The notes beneath the pieces are model-generated. The model made no database searches, had not been told where the DNA came from, and saw only the letters and a list, made by a program, of their open reading frames with translations. Both the position numbers and the translations under genes were made by a program. This document shows, in pieces, positions 1-7,745 of a stretch of 64,000 bases of DNA. Every line of letters begins with the position of its first letter. Position 1 is the first letter of the stretch. Source of the stretch: Pseudomonas bijieensis (GTDB taxonomy: Bacteria > Pseudomonadota > Gammaproteobacteria > Pseudomonadales > Pseudomonadaceae); NCBI RefSeq assembly GCF_013347965.1, contig NZ_CP048810.1:1612001-1676000 (forward strand), written 5' to 3'.

Positions 1-456
1 GGATGGCAGGGTTTGAAAGCAGGCATCCTCGGTAATTCGATAGGCCGGTTAGAGAAAGAAGGTGCTTCTCTTGCTGGATTGCGAATAGTGATAGGCCCAT
101 CCATCGGCCCCTGTTGTTATGAGGTGAACAGGAAGTTTGTCGAGGGTATTGAACATGCCGACAGCCATCTTTGGCAAAACGATTCTCCGCCGTGGACGCC
201 CCACAGAGTGCCACCCGCAAGTGCGCCTTGGGTCGAACCTGAGGTCACACATAATGAAGCCTGGTTCGATCTACGAAAATATGCGCTGCACCACTTGGTT
301 GCGAGTGGTGTGAGTATTGAACAGATTCAGGTGCTTGAACATTGTACTTATTGCCACAGCGCTGATCTGGGCAGCTATCGGCGACGGAGCCATCAAACCG
401 AGCCTAAATCCTTCCAGTATTCCTGGATAAGACGTTATCGGGATCCGGTTTGCTGA
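1..456 (+). CDS. YfiH/LACC1-family (polyphenol oxidase fold) protein, 5'-truncated by window edge
   Basis: The reading frame is open from base 1 (GWQGLKAGIL...), so the N-terminal part lies outside the window; an internal TTG at 13 is unlikely to be the true start. Family marks are the IGPSIGPCCYEV block, CTYC and SYRR near the C-terminus. In this family Cys and His residues bind a metal, and members act as cytosolic purine nucleoside phosphorylase/deaminase-like enzymes (known for LACC1 and bacterial YfiH). The tail after SYRR (KSFQYSWIRR) and the insert around residues 50-75 differ from the housekeeping copy, so this is probably a divergent accessory paralogue. It is followed by a nucleotide-signalling operon. 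Family confident, exact activity not. Confidence 0.75.
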   Translation, partial: GWQGLKAGILGNSIGRLEKEGASLAGLRIVIGPSIGPCCYEVNRKFVEGIEHADSHLWQNDSPPWTPHRVPPASAPWVEPEVTHNEAWFDLRKYALHHLVASGVSIEQIQVLEHCTYCHSADLGSYRRRSHQTEPKSFQYSWIRRYRDPVC

Positions 457-784
457 ATGGCGATTTCAGCCGGTCGTCGCGACAGGCAGAAATCGGCCAA
501 TAGCTGCCTTTCGTGTAGAACGACTATCGACAAAGGCCATCTTCCGCCTAGTCTCGCGTCGACTTGCGCAGAAAAGCTGTATGAATGTACAGTTGCCTGG
601 CCGTGCGGATCGTTGCCCCGGAATCTGCGAGATCGTGCGCAAGTGATTCTCCACATTGGTAACGAAGGAAATGATGATGCTAAAGAGCCATTACTTGTGA
701 TACGTTTGATTTCCACGCTTGGCAGGGACGTCTAAGCTAGTTGCGTACATCCCTTCCTCGCATTTTTTACACTAAGGGATGTAC
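457..784. other. Intergenic stretch upstream of the SLATT operon
   Basis: These 328 bases lie between the YfiH-like stop and the SLATT start. A 92-codon plus-strand ORF (457-735) starts directly on the preceding stop codon, but it has no ribosome binding site and no recognisable domain, and an equally long open frame covers it on the other strand. I do not call it a gene. The only clear structure is the inverted repeat at 745-784. Confidence 0.6.
745..784 (+). promoter_or_regulatory. Inverted repeat sequestering the SLATT ribosome binding site
   Basis: GTACATCCCT at 745-754 is perfectly repeated in reverse as AGGGATGTAC at 775-784, with a 20-base spacer. The right arm contains the AAGGGA Shine-Dalgarno of the SLATT gene and ends immediately before its ATG at 785. 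In RNA it would form a stem hiding the RBS; as DNA it could be a repressor operator. Seen directly; function inferred. Confidence 0.55.
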
Positions 785-1255
785 ATGAGTTCTGAACTAG
801 AGTTTCGGAGCAGCGCTGAAGTTTTGCAGCGCTGGCTCAAGCGATCCAGAGAGTCACAGCTGTCGCATCAGTTGATGGCAGAACGTCTAAGCTCGGTCCA
901 CCGCTGGCTGGGTGTGCTAACCATCGGCATCACTGCAATTGCAGGTGCCACCACATTATTGGCGACGCTTGGGGATGTATCCAAAGTGTTGCTCGCTCTC
1001 TTCACGCTGCTGGCAGCAATTCTCTCCTCATTACAAACTTTTTTGAAACTTGAAGATCGCACGAACCTTCACCGAATTTCTGGGGCTGGCTATGGCCATG
1101 TCCGTCGGAAACTGGAGTTAGCCATGGCACTCGAAAGTTCTGAAAAGGAAATCCGGTTGAAGGAGGCTGAGTTTGAGCTGAACAAACTGGCAACAGAAAG
1201 TCCGAGTGTATCAAAGCGGGTCTATGACGCTGCGTTGAAGAGGAATGGTCAATGA
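785..1255 (+). CDS. SLATT-type two-transmembrane protein (predicted pore-forming effector)
   Basis: A 156-residue protein. A polar helical N-terminus with the QLMAERLSSVHRWLG segment leads into two hydrophobic helices (about residues 41-62 and 65-86). A long charged, probably coiled-coil C-terminal half follows (LESSEKEIRLKEAEFELNKL). This order matches the SLATT families (SMODS and SLOG-associating two-TM effectors), thought to be membrane-permeabilising effectors gated by nucleotide signals. I chose ATG 785 because AAGGGA sits five bases upstream; ATG 779 overlaps that site. The stop overlaps the next gene by ATGA, so translation is probably coupled. Toxicity is inferred from the family. 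Confidence 0.72.
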   Translation: MSSELEFRSSAEVLQRWLKRSRESQLSHQLMAERLSSVHRWLGVLTIGITAIAGATTLLATLGDVSKVLLALFTLLAAILSSLQTFLKLEDRTNLHRISGAGYGHVRRKLELAMALESSEKEIRLKEAEFELNKLATESPSVSKRVYDAALKRNGQ

Positions 1256-2310
1256 GCAATCCATTCAACAACTTGATCTTTGATCGTATTATTTTGCATA
1301 ACGTACATAAGCCTAATGAGCATGGCGCTACGCCCGCCACAATCAGCCTTGAGTTGACTACCCTCGATCAAGCGGGTAAGCAAATGCTTCAGGAGCGGGT
1401 CAGCAAGGTTCTCGGGACAGGGTCAGGGTCGTTGGCAATGGATGTCTCCAACAAAACGACTGCGAGTTGCTACGAGTACTCTAAGCAACTAGTTCAAGCA
1501 TCTGATCGGGGATTTATTACCACCTCGGCAGCGATTGCCCACCACCATACTTCCATCCACACCAGCAAACGCTGGCCTGGCGGCACTTTGGTGATTATTT
1601 CCGGGACCACGGACACAGACAACAAGCGGTGCTTGATCATTATCAAGGCCGAACAGCAAGCTGGTTTCACGGAAACGGAAGAGGATGGCAAGATCACTCT
1701 CGCCTACCTTGAAAACCTGATCCTCACCCCGCAATCTAAACTTTATAAGATCGGTATTTTTTACGAAACGGTTTCCAAAACTAGCGGAGCGGTTGTTGAC
1801 CTTAATGCGCATGTATTCGACAGCAATATAAAATCCGATGACGATCGTCAAGCTGCGAAATATTTTTACTCCAGCTTCTTAGGGCTCAGAATTCCGGACA
1901 ACGCGGTGCAGCGGACCCGCGATTTTTTCGATTACACCGCCGAATTTATCGGAGGGATGGATGTGCCACCGGAGCGAAAAATCGACTTGCAACAAGCGTT
2001 GTACACCTACCTCAAGACGGATACGTCGACCACAATCGAAGGTACCGAATTCGCTGAGCGTTATATGAGCCCTGAGGAATCGGATGATTTTGTGGGTTAC
2101 ATGGGAAGGAAAGGCTTTCCTGACTCTGCGATTGTCAAAGATACCAAGGCGATCAACAGGAAATTGGCCCGTCGCAAGCTAAGCTTCACCAATGATGTCA
2201 AGATCACCGCGCCGGCTGATACGTTTGCAGAGCTTGTGAAGGTGGTGGAAACAACTCAAACGCATACAACGCTGATGATCCAAGGAGCTCTTGTGAGCCA
2301 GGACAAATGA
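1252..2310 (+). CDS. NA37/YejK (NdpA)-family nucleoid-associated protein
   Basis: A 352-residue protein with the layout of the 37-kDa nucleoid-associated family: an N-terminal RIILHNV strand, then KRCLIIIKAEQQ and the downstream LAYLENLILTPQSKLYKIGIF segment. The ends conserved in housekeeping YejK are diverged. Housekeeping members bind DNA in the nucleoid; family members are also found in mobile and defence loci, where their role is not settled. The start codon overlaps the SLATT stop and the stop overlaps the RelA/SpoT start, so it is the middle gene of a tightly coupled operon. It might sense invading DNA or stressed nucleoid for this system; that is inference. Confidence 0.72.
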   Translation: MSNPFNNLIFDRIILHNVHKPNEHGATPATISLELTTLDQAGKQMLQERVSKVLGTGSGSLAMDVSNKTTASCYEYSKQLVQASDRGFITTSAAIAHHHTSIHTSKRWPGGTLVIISGTTDTDNKRCLIIIKAEQQAGFTETEEDGKITLAYLENLILTPQSKLYKIGIFYETVSKTSGAVVDLNAHVFDSNIKSDDDRQAAKYFYSSFLGLRIPDNAVQRTRDFFDYTAEFIGGMDVPPERKIDLQQALYTYLKTDTSTTIEGTEFAERYMSPEESDDFVGYMGRKGFPDSAIVKDTKAINRKLARRKLSFTNDVKITAPADTFAELVKVVETTQTHTTLMIQGALVSQDK

Positions 2311-3311
2311 CAGAGGAAGATTACCTCAGTCGGTTCCGAAGTGAGGCCCCATACCTTAAGGCTTGGGGCCAATTTGTCGTTGAAAAAATAACAGAAGCTA
2401 TCACCTGTACTTTTGGCACTCAGGCCTATCAGAAGTGGGTGAAAATCCCGCCTGAGGTCAGGGTTAAGGACGAGAGCTCACTGATCGCTAAGGCATTTGT
2501 GCTTAACAAAGGCTGGTTCTCCAACTATGAGGATATTACAGATAAAGTAGGAGCCCGCTTTGTGTTGGGGTTGTCTGATCAGATTGTAGAGGTCTCAAGG
2601 CTCATTGAGGCATCGGATCACTGGCACACGATGAGTAGTAAAGAATTCGATGAGTGGCGTGAAAAAGATCCTCGAATATTTGACTATCAGTCCGCCCATT
2701 TCATCGTAACATCCTACAGTGAGTTATCTCACGAGGGAGTACTGATACCAGTCGGCACCAAGTGTGAGATACAGGTAAGAACTCTTCTTCAGCACGCCTA
2801 TGCTGAGTTAAGTCACGATACTCTTTATAAATCAAACATAACCAGTCATCCCGATGTTCATCGATTGTTTGCCAAGAGCATGGCGCTTATGGAAACAACG
2901 GATGATATGCTGCTAAGGGCAAATAAAAGTACTTTAACATCACTCGCCACTGTCCAAGCTATTAAGGATGAGGTGGCTAAAGTAAATGCCTTAGAGCTTT
3001 CTGCTGTTGTTTTCGAGCCCAAGTCTCGCGAAAATGATTACATCATCGACCAATTACGAGTTGCTATCGGGAGTAATGGGCTCGAGGGGTATGGCACTTT
3101 TGTACAGAAATTTGCGAATGTCCTCAAGGCCAAGATAGAGGAGAGAAATGCAAAAGAAGCGATCTATCGTATTCCTGCAATTACTCTTATATATTTTCTT
3201 GTGAAAACTCGATCACGTTCCCTTCCTGGATGTTGGCCTTTTGATCTGCAGATGCTTGAGCCAATATACAGTGATCTGGGCATTGCGCCCCGGTGGACTA
3301 AAGATATCTGA
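2307..3311 (+). CDS. RelA/SpoT-domain nucleotide (p)ppGpp-type synthetase
   Basis: A 334-residue protein without an HD hydrolase domain. The synthetase fold covers about residues 45-180: RVKDESS (52-58), YEDITDKVGARFVL (74-87), FDYQSAHF (126-132) and the catalytic EIQVRT (E154) followed by HAYAELSHDTLYK. These match the acceptor/donor nucleotide pocket and catalytic Glu of RelA-type pyrophosphokinases. The C-terminal 150 residues are helical and unlike the TGS/ACT modules, perhaps a regulatory or partner-binding part. Its start overlaps the NA37 stop by ATGA. It may make (p)ppGpp, (p)ppApp or a related signal; the product cannot be read from sequence. It is the probable signal generator or toxin of the operon. 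Confidence 0.8.
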   Translation: MTEEDYLSRFRSEAPYLKAWGQFVVEKITEAITCTFGTQAYQKWVKIPPEVRVKDESSLIAKAFVLNKGWFSNYEDITDKVGARFVLGLSDQIVEVSRLIEASDHWHTMSSKEFDEWREKDPRIFDYQSAHFIVTSYSELSHEGVLIPVGTKCEIQVRTLLQHAYAELSHDTLYKSNITSHPDVHRLFAKSMALMETTDDMLLRANKSTLTSLATVQAIKDEVAKVNALELSAVVFEPKSRENDYIIDQLRVAIGSNGLEGYGTFVQKFANVLKAKIEERNAKEAIYRIPAITLIYFLVKTRSRSLPGCWPFDLQMLEPIYSDLGIAPRWTKDI

Positions 3312-3531
3312 ATCTGTGACCGGCAACAGATCGACCGCAATTAGGCGATTTTTTGCCCTGCTTAGGGGATTAAAGCTACGAATAACCAGTTTCCTATCAT
3401 GACCTGTCATTTGTTTTTCCGTGCGGTCGTAAAGCGAGATAAAAAATACAGCTGTTGAGCTTGGCTTATAAGTTAGGCATATTTTATATTTTATCGGTAG
3501 AAACCATTATTCATTATTTCGAGAGATTGAC

Positions 3532-4374
3532 GTGTCAAACAAGAAGCTCATCTACTTAGATTACAATGTGTTTGCTTATTATCACGACAACAAAGATCCT
3601 AGGGTTCGTTTGCGCATTGATAAACTAAGGGATGCATATAGATTCTGTTACAGTCCCGCGCATTTGGAGGATATTGGATCTTCTCTTATGTGGAATAGGG
3701 GCCAAAATAAAGCTGAAGCCAAGAAGATTGCGAAACGAACAATTAACAAAGCTATAACTATTTCCAAAATCACTGAGGATCTTGAAGTTTTTCCAGGCAC
3801 AGGGTGTGAGCCGGCAAAATTCATACGAGAGTTTCCTGCCAGATGTCTCGATCGTGTGTTGAAGCACGCTGATAGAAACTATTACCTTGACCCGAAAGAA
3901 CGAAGCATGCTCGAAGGATTTAAAGCCCAAGACCCTAAGGGTGCAACTTCTAATGTAATGGCTAATATGCCGGTTGACTTTTTGTGTAAGCCAGAATATG
4001 AAAACCCTCTGTTGGAAAAGTTGAAGTCGAGTCTTTCGCTCGCAGAAAAATGCGCGCGTGCGGGGGTCACTAATTATACGTGGGAAAGCATATCTAAATC
4101 GCAAGAAGTCATGGAGCACGTTTTCGAGGTGGTATTCAATCACCTCGAGGAAATCCGATATAAGCCTGATGCTGTTAAAAAGTCCAGGTCGCGGATGCAT
4201 GATGTTTCACACGCTATTTATGCGGCGCACGCAGATTACTTTGTGACCAATGACGGAGGCTTTTCAAGTAAAGCGCGCGTCGTCTACTCATATCTTGGCG
4301 TACCAACGGAGGTGGTGGATTATCTACACTTTATGGAGCACCCTGAACTCTTTGAATGCTGTGTAGACTCCTGA
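3532..4374 (+). CDS. PIN-like domain nuclease
   Basis: A 280-residue protein with a GTG start preceded by GAGAGA. The N-terminus reads IYLDYNVF (D10), followed by SPAHLEDI (E46). The C-terminal part has HDVSHAIYAA (D224) and DYFVTND (D235, D241). This acidic-residue order is that of PIN-fold metal-dependent RNases; a roughly 170-residue helical insertion between E46 and D224 makes it longer than VapC toxins. It lies 220 bases after the RelA/SpoT gene in an AT-rich gap, so it is either a fourth member of the same system or an independent cargo gene. No antitoxin-like small ORF is visible beside it. Confidence 0.68.
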   Translation: MSNKKLIYLDYNVFAYYHDNKDPRVRLRIDKLRDAYRFCYSPAHLEDIGSSLMWNRGQNKAEAKKIAKRTINKAITISKITEDLEVFPGTGCEPAKFIREFPARCLDRVLKHADRNYYLDPKERSMLEGFKAQDPKGATSNVMANMPVDFLCKPEYENPLLEKLKSSLSLAEKCARAGVTNYTWESISKSQEVMEHVFEVVFNHLEEIRYKPDAVKKSRSRMHDVSHAIYAAHADYFVTNDGGFSSKARVVYSYLGVPTEVVDYLHFMEHPELFECCVDS

Positions 4375-4420
4375 GCATTCCGCGGATCACTATGGATCAA
4401 CGTTGGTATTACGACTGACA

Positions 4421-4479
4421 GGCTGCAATGGGCTGAAGGCCGCCGCCTACGAGTGGCAGCTTTCGGACCCATTGCAGCC
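4421..4479. repeat. 12-bp inverted repeat with 35-base loop
   Basis: GGCTGCAATGGG (4421-4432) and CCCATTGCAGCC (4468-4479) are perfect reverse complements. A further partial copy, GACTGCAATGGG, is at 4489-4500. The ten bases GACAGGCTGC at its left edge (4417-4426) recur at 6194-6203 beside another hairpin. It lies in the gap between two convergent genes, so it may serve as a bidirectional terminator or be the scar of a mobile element. Confidence 0.6.
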
Positions 4480-4568
4480 GTTCGCTGACGACTGCAATGG
4501 GGCGTGAAAGCAGGCCGGTTTGTGTTAAGACGTCTATAGAAAGATCTCGCTGTGGATGCGTTCAGACG

Positions 4569-5876
4569 TTACTGGTCTTGAGACCCCAATACATTGATCC
4601 ATGCACTGGGAATCTCGCGCCCCCAAGCGGAGTAAATTGGAGCAAACGCTACTTGCGCCTGATCTCGTAATATCTCCGTTTCTGCGAGGGTTGTAACATT
4701 ATTATCCCGAATGATTTGGGCGTGTAATTGCACCGGATCACCAGTTTTACTCACAAGGGTGGCCGTTAGGAACTCATTTTTGTCGGGTGCATCCACTGCT
4801 CGACGATAAGGTTTGCTCGGATCAAAACGGGCGGACCAGACCTCACCAATAATGATTACAGCATCCGCTCCATGCTTGATGACCTCATTTGCGAGCACCC
4901 TCATGACAAGGTACTTTTCCCCGTGTTCTTGTACAGCCAAAGTGGAAATATGTGCGATATTGGTGCCCTTGAGTAGGAATGCAATGGTGATGTGATGACC
5001 ATCTACTAAGAACATTTTGCGGGCAGTAGCAAATAGATCATTCAACTTCGATTCCGGGCCAGGGGCTGTTGATGGGAACATATCCTTCGGAGATAGCCCA
5101 TATCTTTTGGCAGCTTGCTCCGTTTCAGCCAAGTCAATCTCGACTTCTTTTTGTGTCAGTTCCATTGCCTGCCCCGTCGCAAGCCATACATCGTGACTTC
5201 GGGATTCGCCGTGACCAATCATGCAGGGTAATCTGCCACCGCGTGACTCTCTGCCTGAAGTGTGATCAACATCGTTGACCATTGTGGAAGGCGGTTCCAA
5301 ACCTAGCTCACGGTGAGCATCAACTACTAATTCAGCTATTTTTCCGTAAGCTATACCTACAGCGTCTAAAAGCTCGTAATCTGGCAAACTATTTTCTACC
5401 CAGCGTCTTTGTATACGCAGGATGCCATCTTTAAAGACATGCTTTCTTAGTTCTTCAGACTGAATACTGTTAATTAGTTCTGCTGGGCTTTGGAAGAGTT
5501 CTGCGGGCACGTCGATGCGCGGGCCCTCTTCGTAGTATGAAGCGACGATTTCGGCTCGAACGAAGCTATGCGCCTCCAGATCTCCCTGTTTTTCGATCCT
5601 GTTACGGGCATCCACCATCCAGCGCATCAACGGATCCGCGCGCAGCTTCAACTGCCAAGATTCATACCAAGGGTCAAAATTACTAAAAATCCGTTTATTG
5701 CTCTGCAAAATGAAGCTAACAGTGCGCAACGTTTGAATCGCAGTCTGGATCGCCACCCTAAATGTGTCAGGGTCGAAATATCCACGTTCAGCCTCATGCC
5801 AATGACGATGCACATCACTCAGTCTGCGATCCACTGCACTCAACGGGCAGTGATATTCATGTTTTTCTTCCGTCAT
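4569..5876 (-). CDS. Uncharacterised 435-residue cytosolic protein
   Basis: I do not recognise a family. The protein has no signal peptide or membrane segment. The N-terminal third is helical and contains LMRWMVDARNRIEKQGDLE (about residues 83-101), the kind of Arg-Asn...Lys-x-Gly-Asp motif seen in several helical domains of defence-associated proteins. The C-terminal third (about 275-430) looks alpha/beta: KMFLVDGHHITIAFLL, KYLVMRVLANEVIKHGADAVIIIGEVWSARF. It stands alone on the minus strand, convergent with the PIN gene and flanked by hairpin repeats on both sides, so it is probably island cargo. Codon use and composition are closer to the left-end genes than to the catabolic operon beyond. 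Confidence 0.7.
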   Translation of the reverse strand: MTEEKHEYHCPLSAVDRRLSDVHRHWHEAERGYFDPDTFRVAIQTAIQTLRTVSFILQSNKRIFSNFDPWYESWQLKLRADPLMRWMVDARNRIEKQGDLEAHSFVRAEIVASYYEEGPRIDVPAELFQSPAELINSIQSEELRKHVFKDGILRIQRRWVENSLPDYELLDAVGIAYGKIAELVVDAHRELGLEPPSTMVNDVDHTSGRESRGGRLPCMIGHGESRSHDVWLATGQAMELTQKEVEIDLAETEQAAKRYGLSPKDMFPSTAPGPESKLNDLFATARKMFLVDGHHITIAFLLKGTNIAHISTLAVQEHGEKYLVMRVLANEVIKHGADAVIIIGEVWSARFDPSKPYRRAVDAPDKNEFLTATLVSKTGDPVQLHAQIIRDNNVTTLAETEILRDQAQVAFAPIYSAWGREIPSAWINVLGSQDQ

Positions 5877-6312
5877 TTACAACCACCTAACAGTTTATCG
5901 AAAGCCAAAGGGAGTAAACTCGGTTTCACGACCTCGAACATTTTGTGAACGCATTCGTACGTGATATTTTCGATTGATCCAAATGAAATGAACAAGAGCC
6001 CTGTTAAGGTGGCCACTGATTTCTATCTACCAGACTAACCGCACTTCCCTCGTGCCCCATTGCTAAAGTTCGACGCTACTGCTTTGCCATCATATTGTCT
6101 ACCTTACTGATACGGACCGGTCTTGCCGGCACAAGCAAAACTCACAAGGGTCATGGCAAGAGTCATGTCTACCGGAGTTTGTCAGACCGGATCGACAGGC
6201 TGCTTTTGGCCGAAAGCAGCCTATCCAAAGCTCGATTATGGCCTCATATGAGCGCCAACCAGCGCGCAAAGGGGCCGTTGATTTATCGGTCCGTCGCGCA
6301 CCTCTGAAGCCG
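5877..6312. other. Gene-free stretch with one hairpin
   Basis: These 436 bases between the unknown gene start and the aldehyde dehydrogenase stop hold no convincing gene. The right half carries the hairpin at 6197-6222; the left part must contain the promoter of the unknown minus-strand gene, but I see no clear -35/-10 pair. Confidence 0.5.
6197..6222. repeat. 10-bp stem hairpin, possible terminator/repeat
   Basis: AGGCTGCTTT (6197-6206) pairs perfectly with AAAGCAGCCT (6213-6222) around a TGGCCG loop. It lies about 90 bases past the end of the minus-strand aldehyde dehydrogenase gene. The shared GACAGGCTGC edge relates it to the inverted repeat at 4421-4479, so both may belong to the same dispersed element. 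Confidence 0.55.
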
Positions 6313-7731
6313 TTAATACCCAAACAGCGACTTGCTCTCCAGGTATTCTTCAAACCCCATCTCCCCCCACTCGCGACCATTACCCGACTGCTTATAGCCG
6401 CCAAACGGCGCGGCCTGGTCGGCCCGGGCGCCATTGAGATGGACCATGCCGGTGCGCAATTGCCGCGCAACCCTGCGGCTGCGTTCGAGGCTGGTCGAGG
6501 TGACGTAACCTGACAAGCCGTAAGGGCTGTCGTTCGCGATGGCTATCGCCTCGGCCTCGCTGTCGTACGGCATGATCGCCAGGACCGGGCCGAAGATTTC
6601 TTCCCGCGCCACCAGCATGTCCGGGGTGACGTCGGCAAATACCGTAGGTTGCACGTAGTAGCCGCGCTCAATCCCTTGTGGTCGTCCCAGCCCTCCGGCG
6701 ATCAATCGCGAGCCCTCGGCGATGGCTTGGGCGATCATGGCCTGTACCCGTTCGAATTGCAGGGCATTCGCCACAGGACCGATGGCGCAGGTCGGGTTAC
6801 TGTCGTCGAAGCACACCTGCGCCAGCACTTCCCGGACGATATCAATCACCGCCGGTTGTTGCGCGCGCGGTACTAGCAGGCGCGTTGGCGCATTGCACGA
6901 CTGGCCGCTGTTACGGATGCACGCCTGTACCCCGTGGCGCACCGCGCTCGGCAGGTAGGCATCGTCGAGCAGGATGTTCGCGGATTTGCCGCCCAGTTCC
7001 TGGGACACACGCTTCACTGTATCGGCCGCCGCCTTGGCCACTGCGATGCCGGCGCGGGTCGAGCCGGTAAACGACACCATGTCCACCTCGGCATGACTGG
7101 CCAGCGCAGCGCCAACCTCCGGCCCATTACCGTTGACCAGGTTGAACACCCCCTTCGGCACCCCGGCCTCATGCAGGATTTGCGCGACGATATACGCCGA
7201 CAACGGCGCACACTCACTTGGCTTGAGTACGACCGTGCAGCCCACCGCCAGGGCGGGTGCGAGCTTGCAGGTGAGTTGATTGAGTGGCCAGTTCCAGGGG
7301 GTGATCAGGGCACACACGCCGATAGGCTCACGCAGTACCAGCGTCTGACCCAGGCGCCGTTCGAAGCGGTACTCGCGCAGCACTTCCAGCGCCTGCGTCA
7401 GATGGCCCAGGCCTGCCGGGACATGAGCGCTTCGGGCCAGGGACAGCGGCGCGCCCATCTCCAGATGAACCGCCTCGATCAACGCCTCGCTGTGGCGTTT
7501 GTAGGCTTCGATGATGCGCTGCAGCAAGTCGATACGTGCCTCGATCGAAGTCGCGGCGAACGCCGGAAAAGCCCGCCGGGCGGCGCCGAGCGCACGGTCT
7601 ACATCGCGAGCATCGCCCAGGATGATGCGCGCAACCCCCTGCTCGGTGGACGGGTTTACCACGGTCTCGACGGTTTCGCCGTGGGGTTTGACCCAGGCGC
7701 CGTCAATGTAGAACTCAAACAAATCGTACAT
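6313..7731 (-). CDS. NAD(P)-dependent aldehyde dehydrogenase
   Basis: A 472-residue soluble enzyme with the full ALDH-superfamily set: PWNWP (N147), FTGSTRAG nucleotide loop (221-228), ELGGKS (E245) and NSGQSC (C279). It oxidises an aldehyde to the acid with NAD(P)+. It is the last gene of a minus-strand operon, 14 bases after the omega-aminotransferase, so the natural substrate is most likely the semialdehyde made by that enzyme (succinate, glutarate or adipate semialdehyde type). The specific chain length cannot be read. Confidence 0.88.
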   Translation of the reverse strand: MYDLFEFYIDGAWVKPHGETVETVVNPSTEQGVARIILGDARDVDRALGAARRAFPAFAATSIEARIDLLQRIIEAYKRHSEALIEAVHLEMGAPLSLARSAHVPAGLGHLTQALEVLREYRFERRLGQTLVLREPIGVCALITPWNWPLNQLTCKLAPALAVGCTVVLKPSECAPLSAYIVAQILHEAGVPKGVFNLVNGNGPEVGAALASHAEVDMVSFTGSTRAGIAVAKAAADTVKRVSQELGGKSANILLDDAYLPSAVRHGVQACIRNSGQSCNAPTRLLVPRAQQPAVIDIVREVLAQVCFDDSNPTCAIGPVANALQFERVQAMIAQAIAEGSRLIAGGLGRPQGIERGYYVQPTVFADVTPDMLVAREEIFGPVLAIMPYDSEAEAIAIANDSPYGLSGYVTSTSLERSRRVARQLRTGMVHLNGARADQAAPFGGYKQSGNGREWGEMGFEEYLESKSLFGY

Positions 7732-7745
7732 ACCATCGACTCCCT

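Noticed and set aside
457..735. 92-codon ORF starting directly on the YfiH-like stop codon
   Set aside because: It has no ribosome binding site and no family-like composition, and an equally long open frame covers it on the opposite strand.
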